Below are positions 61,027 to 64,000 of a DNA stretch of 64,000 nucleotides, piece after piece; the stretch's first letter is position 1, and each line of letters starts with the position of its first letter. Position numbers and translations under genes: made by a program. The stretch lies in NCBI RefSeq assembly GCF_034929435.1, contig NZ_JAYFUM010000012.1:1-64000 (forward strand), given 5' to 3'. The DNA is from Arcicella rigui. GTDB taxonomy: Bacteria; Bacteroidota; Bacteroidia; Cytophagales; Spirosomataceae. Below the pieces are notes generated by a model, which saw only the letters and a list, made by a program, of their open reading frames with translations, was not told the DNA's origin and made no database searches.

Positions 61027-62268
61027 TTATTCATATCTTAAAGATTCTATCGGGTCAAGCTTAGAAGCTTTGTATGCAGGATAAATTCCAGAAAATAAAC
61101 CTACAATTACACAAACACTAATACCAATCGACATCCAAAACCATGGAATAATAAAGCTTGCAGTGCCTGACATTAATAATTGTGCAAATAAATTACCAAT
61201 AATGATGGCTAAAACAATACCGCCCAAACCGCCCAAAAGGCAAATGACAACGGCTTCAATCAAAAATTGTAAGCGAATTAAATAAGGAGTAGCTCCTAAA
61301 GATTTACGAATGCCTATTTCTTGTGTACGCTCTGTTACTGAAACTAACATGATGTTCATTAAGGCAATGGCTGCTCCTAAAAGAGTAATGAATCCTACGC
61401 CAAAGCCTGCTACTCTTAGAATCCCAGTAATACTTTCTGATTGTTTAGCCAATGAATCCGAACGCTCGATTGAGAATGAATCTGGCTGACCAATTTTATC
61501 TTCTCTAACCACTCGCATAACGCCACGAGCTTCCTCCATTACATTATCAATATCAGTAATATTTGGCACAGAAGTAACAATATCAAAAGTAAGCGACCTG
61601 CCTTCTGCCATTTTTCTACCTGTTTCGAGTGGCATAAAAATTACTCTATCGTCGCCACCGCCCATCATACTTCCTTTTTTCTCTAAAAGTCCAATAATTT
61701 TAAATTTTTGCCCGAGAATATTAATTTCTTTATCCAAAGGATTTCCTTTTTTCCCAAAAAGTTGGTCAACAATATCAACTCCTACGATACATACATTCGT
61801 AGCTAATTGTAAATCATTAGTTGAAAACACTCTACCAGCAGAGATTTTATAACCTTTAATGTCCATAAAATGGTCATCAGTTCCCATTACTCTTGAATTA
61901 GGATTGGTCTTTTTTGACTCAAATTTTACTTCTGCCGACATACTCACATTGGTTTTAATACCAATAATGGCAGAATGTCCGAATTTCTCTTTGTAAAGTT
62001 TTGCTTCACGGTAATCAATTGGTGGATAGTTTTTCTCTTTTTCACCGTCTTTTCTGATTTTAAAAATCTCACGGTTTCTAAGGTCAAAAGCATTTGCTCC
62101 AAGCCCTGCAAAGCTGTTGTTTACTGAACTTTGAATCCCATCAATAACGGTAAGGCTACCCACCAAAGCTGTTACACCAATCGCAATAATTAGTGCTGTA
62201 AGCGTAGTTCTAAGCATATTTGCCTGAATCGAACGCATTCCTTCACGAAAATTTTCTAATAAATTCAT
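61027..62268 (-). CDS. MacB-type ABC transporter permease
   Basis: A 413-residue protein. The N-terminal span after 'MLRTTLTALIIAIGVTALVGSLTVIDGI' is followed by a large periplasmic MacB_PCD domain (about 45-270) and three C-terminal spans ('GFGVGFITLLGAAIALMNIML', 'FLIEAVVICLLGGLGGIVLAIII', 'WFWMSIGISVCVIVGLFSGIYPAYKASKLDPIESLRYE'), the FtsX-like ending. It would use a partner ATPase to move lipoproteins, peptides or drugs. No ATPase gene is next to it in this window. Confidence 0.87.
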   Translation of the reverse strand: MNLLENFREGMRSIQANMLRTTLTALIIAIGVTALVGSLTVIDGIQSSVNNSFAGLGANAFDLRNREIFKIRKDGEKEKNYPPIDYREAKLYKEKFGHSAIIGIKTNVSMSAEVKFESKKTNPNSRVMGTDDHFMDIKGYKISAGRVFSTNDLQLATNVCIVGVDIVDQLFGKKGNPLDKEINILGQKFKIIGLLEKKGSMMGGGDDRVIFMPLETGRKMAEGRSLTFDIVTSVPNITDIDNVMEEARGVMRVVREDKIGQPDSFSIERSDSLAKQSESITGILRVAGFGVGFITLLGAAIALMNIMLVSVTERTQEIGIRKSLGATPYLIRLQFLIEAVVICLLGGLGGIVLAIIIGNLFAQLLMSGTASFIIPWFWMSIGISVCVIVGLFSGIYPAYKASKLDPIESLRYE

Positions 62269-62427
62269 AGTTGTGTATGTTCAAACGAAGAGAATTTCAG
62301 ATAAAATAAAATTGAATATCAATGATTGATTAAAGGTTTTTCACTGTGATTAGCACGAATAATATGCTAAATTCGTTTATCGTTTACAATAACAAATTTA
62401 GTTCAGAGAACTCAAAAAACTTCACCA

Positions 62428-63693
62428 ATGAAAAGGCTAATATTTCCGCTTATCATATTCTTATTGCTTTCGAGTCGTTTGTGGGCATCGCAAATATTAA
62501 TTCCAATGGATGAAACCCAAAAAAATCATTTGAAATCTTATGGTATTGCTTTTTGGATTTTGAAAAACCATGAAACAGAAGTAGAGTGGTTGTTGAATTA
62601 TCGTGGAGGTGCTTTTATGTTTCCGCAAGCTCAGAAATTTGAAAATGAATTGGTGATTCGTGGAGTAAGTTATGAAGTAATTTCAGAAGGCGATGCCGCT
62701 GCCATCAGAGCAGAAGTAAGTAGCCCTGATGTAAATATGGATGTTGTAAAACTGCAAAAACCGCCAAAAGTGGCTGTGTATTCACCTAAAACAGCTCAAC
62801 CTTGGGATGATGCCGTTACCTTGGCAATGACTTATGCAGAGATTCCTTATGATTTGATTTTCGACGATGAAGTGATGAATGGTAAACTTCCTGAGTATGA
62901 TTGGTTACATTTGCATCATGAGGATTTTACAGGACAAATGGGTAAATTTTTGAATCAAAGTGGACAAAGTTGGTACCAGGCACAGTTGAGAGAAGATAAA
63001 AAAAATGCCCGCAAGTATGGTTTTGATAAAGTATCAGAATTGAAATTGGGCGTTGCTAAAAAAATTCGAGAGTTTGTTGCAGGGGGAGGTTATATGTTTG
63101 CGATGTGTACGGCAACAGATACTTATGATATTGCCTTAGCTGCTGAAGGAATTGATATTGTAGATGCGATGTATGATGGCGACGGCTACGACCATGATGC
63201 TGACGCTAAATTAGATTTTTCTAAGACCTTTGCTTTTCAAAATTTTAATTTAGTTTATCATCCTCAAATTGTTGAGTTTTCAAATATTGAGGCTTTTCCC
63301 AACGAAAGCAGACCAGTAGGAGAGGAGAAAGATTTTTTTAATTTGTTTCAGTTTTCTGCAAAATGGGATCCAATTCCTACAATGCTTACCCAAAATCATG
63401 AAACTACCATTCATGGTTTTATGGGACAAACTACTTCATTCAGAAAAGATTTGCTAAAACCCGAAGTAATCGTATTGGGGGAAAATCGTTCATTGAATGA
63501 AGCTCGATATATTCACGGTACTTTTTTGAAAGGTTTTTGGACATTTTACAGTGGTCACGACCCCGAAGATTATCGCCATTATGTGAATGAAGAGCCAACA
63601 GATTTGAATTTACACCCAAATTCGGCAGGTTATCGTTTGATACTCAATAATGTACTTTTTCCGGCTGCAAAGAAGAAAAAGCAAAAAACCTAA
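62428..63693 (+). CDS. Secreted protein of the family often labelled asparagine synthetase B
   Basis: A 421-residue protein with a cleavable signal peptide ('MKRLIFPLIIFLLLSSRLWAS'). It is therefore periplasmic, unlike true asparagine synthetase. It shows no N-terminal nucleophile Cys2 and no SGGxDS ATP pyrophosphatase motif. The pattern 'KVAVYSPKTAQPWDDAVTLAMTYAEIPYDLIFDDEV' and 'GGYMFAMCTATDTYDIALA' suggests a glutamine-amidotransferase-like or ThuA-like fold with a possible nucleophile Cys. The family is common in Bacteroidota, and its function is unknown. It is divergent from the MacB-type gene. Confidence 0.7.
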   Translation: MKRLIFPLIIFLLLSSRLWASQILIPMDETQKNHLKSYGIAFWILKNHETEVEWLLNYRGGAFMFPQAQKFENELVIRGVSYEVISEGDAAAIRAEVSSPDVNMDVVKLQKPPKVAVYSPKTAQPWDDAVTLAMTYAEIPYDLIFDDEVMNGKLPEYDWLHLHHEDFTGQMGKFLNQSGQSWYQAQLREDKKNARKYGFDKVSELKLGVAKKIREFVAGGGYMFAMCTATDTYDIALAAEGIDIVDAMYDGDGYDHDADAKLDFSKTFAFQNFNLVYHPQIVEFSNIEAFPNESRPVGEEKDFFNLFQFSAKWDPIPTMLTQNHETTIHGFMGQTTSFRKDLLKPEVIVLGENRSLNEARYIHGTFLKGFWTFYSGHDPEDYRHYVNEEPTDLNLHPNSAGYRLILNNVLFPAAKKKKQKT

Positions 63694-63856
63694 TAAGTGA
63701 TTGGTTTTTTAAATTTCTAATTTAGGCTTTTTTAGGTCGGATAAAGATCTTTTTAAACAATTTTTCAGAAGAATTTAATTCAAATTACATCTATTATAGA
63801 CGAATTCCGAAATCAGAAATCGTAAATCCCAAATAATATATTCCCAATTACTTTAC

Positions 63857-63885
63857 AAAGGCTCTTCTCAAGAGCCTTTTTTTGT
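63857..63885 (+). terminator. Terminator near the right edge
   Basis: AAAGGCTCTT pairs with AAGAGCCTTT across CTC, followed by TTTT. It lies about 165 bp after the last gene; the intervening and remaining DNA to 64000 shows no other feature. Confidence 0.75.
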
Positions 63886-64000
63886 AAATAATGTTTCTAT
63901 TTTCCATTTTACATTAGCATATACTTTCATGAATGTTTCTGGAAATATAAAGCTTTGTAAGACAAATTTTAAATGTTCGCTATTGTTAGGCTTTGTCAAA

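Overview
The window is a stretch of chromosome from an AT-rich member of the Bacteroidota, most likely of the order Cytophagales; I cannot name the genus. The evidence is lineage-typical content: a TamL-type outer-membrane lipoprotein, LptE, a DUF3098 gene beside ftsX, a large single-chain PurL, SPII lipoproteins throughout, almost no Shine-Dalgarno sequences before genes, and several matches to the Bacteroidota promoter (TTTG or TTG, about 19-22 nt, TAnnTTTG).

Region by region. (1) 1-7650 is an accessory and decaying region. It holds a beta-propeller gene, a complete DUF5018-like lipoprotein gene with truncated 5' copies, three immunity-like genes (one frameshifted), a DUF4259 gene with a duplicated tail, a Tat-type lipoprotein and a broken secreted-protein gene. 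A hairpin-rich non-coding repeat of about 188 bp with 34-bp inverted ends punctuates it. The best reading is an array of leftover toxin tips and orphan immunity genes. (2) 7842-11531 is purL. (3) 11636-13553 is a two-gene Septu-like (PtuA ATPase plus PtuB HNH nuclease) antiphage module, followed by a 42-bp-period minisatellite. (4) 13828-26699, mostly on the minus strand, is housekeeping: a ModF/PhrA-type ABC ATPase, groS-groL, secG, a TPR gene, lptE, a sigma-54 activator, miaB and tamL. A small unrecognised two-gene module, one gene frameshifted, sits between miaB and the activator. (5) 26749-33668 holds an rRNA methyltransferase, SGNH and alpha/beta hydrolases, a queuosine-precursor transporter, an AlaA-type aminotransferase, a lipoprotein, and a tRNA-Ser/Pro/Arg cluster. 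(6) 33859-44790 is a surface-polysaccharide locus: a tightly packed six-gene operon (polymerase/ligase, two GT4 enzymes, acyltransferase, GT2, WcaF-like acetyltransferase), a WecA-like initiating transferase, a degenerate PP2C-like membrane protein, and GT9 and GT8-like transferases. (7) 44925-54398 is metabolic and cell-envelope genes: NUC1 nuclease, two flavoproteins, punA, etfBA, bifunctional nuclease, ftsX. (8) 54539-60811 is a compact integrated element in the 3' end of tRNA-Leu(CAA), bounded by 39-bp direct repeats. It carries a tyrosine recombinase, an excisionase-type HTH protein, a filamentous-phage-like replication initiator and several small unknown genes. It also has a compact multi-stem RNA-like structure overlapping a 39-codon ORF. 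(9) 61027-63693 is a MacB-type permease and a secreted protein of the family usually mislabelled asparagine synthetase B.

The strongest candidates for undescribed biology are the repeat-punctuated toxin-tip/immunity array (1298-3771) and the tRNA-Leu element with its structured locus (59897-60016). Three genes (2683-3379, 6699-7645, 22056-22633) are broken by single frameshifts. These could be real decay or residual assembly indels, and read-level checks would decide.
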